A stretch of DNA of 56,099 nucleotides from Armatimonadota bacterium. Lineage in GTDB: Bacteria > Armatimonadota > Chthonomonadetes > Chthonomonadales > Chthonomonadaceae. The notes beneath the pieces are model-generated. The model had not been told where the DNA came from, did not search any database, and worked only from the letters and a program-made list of their open reading frames with translations. A program made the translations under genes and the position numbers. The DNA lies in NCBI GenBank assembly GCA_028871815.1, contig JAGWMJ010000014.1:1-56099 (forward strand). The letters are read 5' to 3'. This document shows positions 55,524 to 56,099 of this stretch, in pieces. Position 1 is the stretch's first letter; each line of letters opens with the position of its first letter.

Positions 55524-56099
55524 ATGCGGAAAAACGAACGCGAGCCGATCGACAGAGAGCTTTTCGAACGGGAACGGCAGGAGATCATAGCGCGAACCCG
55601 CGCAGCCATGGCCCCCGTATTTGCCGACTTGCAAGCAGCAGGGCTGAGCTATGCCACATTGAACCGACTCCGAACGAGCGGCGCCCGCTACGACGCCGCA
55701 ATACCGATACTGCTCAAATGGCTACCGCGCGTCGCAGTTCCCAACGCGAAAAAGTTCATCCTCAGCACACTCTCCGTTCCATGGGCACGTACCGCGGTGA
55801 TCCAGCCGCTTATTCGCGAGTTCTTGACGTGGCCCAACAATGACGACGGCTATAAGTGGTCGGTTGGAAACGCCCTTGAACTAGTTGCTGACCAGTCGGC
55901 GTTTGAACAACTGCTGGCCATTGCGGGCGATCGCAGCAACGGGGCCAGCCGCGCGATGATCGTGCTTTGGCTCGGGAAGATGAAGGATCCGCGTGCCGAG
56001 GCGATGCTGATCGAGTCCCTGTCGGATCCGAGCGTACTGTATTGCACGGTCGAGGCCCTTGGCAAGCTGAAGTCTGTGAAGGCGCGCCCACTCATCGAG
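55524..56099 (+). CDS. HEAT-repeat protein, probable immunity (3' truncated by window)
   Basis: The ATG at 55524 follows CAGGAG, and the frame stays open for 192 codons to the window end. Later residues form HEAT-like helical repeats (LLAIAGDRSNGASRAMIVLWLGKM; ESLSDPSVLYCTVEALGKLK). It is next to the Tox-REase-7 tip, and HEAT proteins are frequent immunity factors for such toxins. Alternatively a PBS-lyase-like scaffold. The end is unseen. Confidence 0.65.
   Translation, partial: MRKNEREPIDRELFERERQEIIARTRAAMAPVFADLQAAGLSYATLNRLRTSGARYDAAIPILLKWLPRVAVPNAKKFILSTLSVPWARTAVIQPLIREFLTWPNNDDGYKWSVGNALELVADQSAFEQLLAIAGDRSNGASRAMIVLWLGKMKDPRAEAMLIESLSDPSVLYCTVEALGKLKSVKARPLIE

Overview
The window is a 56 kb piece of a GC-rich bacterial chromosome with dense, operon-like coding on both strands. 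The organism is not a standard model group. Housekeeping genes (yebC, rluD, rpsF-ssb-rpsR, gyrB, recJ, mtaB, rimI-tsaD, glnA, NAD-type isocitrate dehydrogenase, a cysteine desulfurase) sit beside large secreted beta-rich proteins, a sugar ABC importer, GH29 and GH2 glycosidases and Pup-ligase-family enzymes. My best guess is Armatimonadota or a related environmental phylum. This is inference; no rRNA gene is present to settle it.

Layout, left to right: (1) 1-1015, the end of a surface protein and a decayed IS481 transposase. (2) 1016-2808, yebC and rluD. (3) 2815-9045, three secreted proteins on the minus strand: two carboxypeptidase-regulatory-domain lipoproteins and a 1,094-residue exported protein with a FlgD-Ig-like tail. 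(4) 9451-14123, three consecutive genes of the PafA/Dop (Pup ligase/deamidase) family, two of them joined by an ATGA overlap. No recognisable Pup or UBact tag, proteasome subunit or Mpa/ARC ATPase lies nearby. This is the most unusual locus in the window. (5) 14361-20001, a UgpC/MsmX-type sugar importer ATPase, the rpsF-ssb-rpsR group, a phosphoglucose/phosphomannose isomerase and an ABC-F ATPase. (6) 20029-25426, a translationally coupled sugar importer operon (binding protein, two permeases) ending in a secreted beta-helix protein. Its missing ATPase could be the UgpC-type protein at 14361. (7) 25478-32760, cysteine desulfurase, an acyl-CoA-dehydrogenase-like protein, gyrB, a PfkB sugar kinase and mtaB. 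(8) 33051-42458, nucleotide-sugar and polysaccharide genes (two UDP-sugar dehydrogenases, WecB-type epimerase, WecA/TagO-type transferase) with a secreted alpha-L-fucosidase and recJ between them. (9) 42590-48659, glnA with a strong promoter and a hairpin/T-tract in its leader, isocitrate dehydrogenase, a redoxin, a small membrane protein lacking a canonical start codon, rimI-tsaD and a lone response regulator. (10) 48820-51495, a GH2 glycosidase. (11) 51887-56099, a polymorphic-toxin region: two copies of a 228-bp Rhs core segment carry different toxin tips (SitA6/DUF2380-like and Tox-REase-7-like). Each tip is followed by a plausible immunity gene (double-CxxC SitI6-like; HEAT-repeat), with an ankyrin-repeat membrane protein between the modules.

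Promoters of the extended -10 type (TGnTATAAT or a close variant) recur upstream of several genes. No tRNA, rRNA or CRISPR array was seen.
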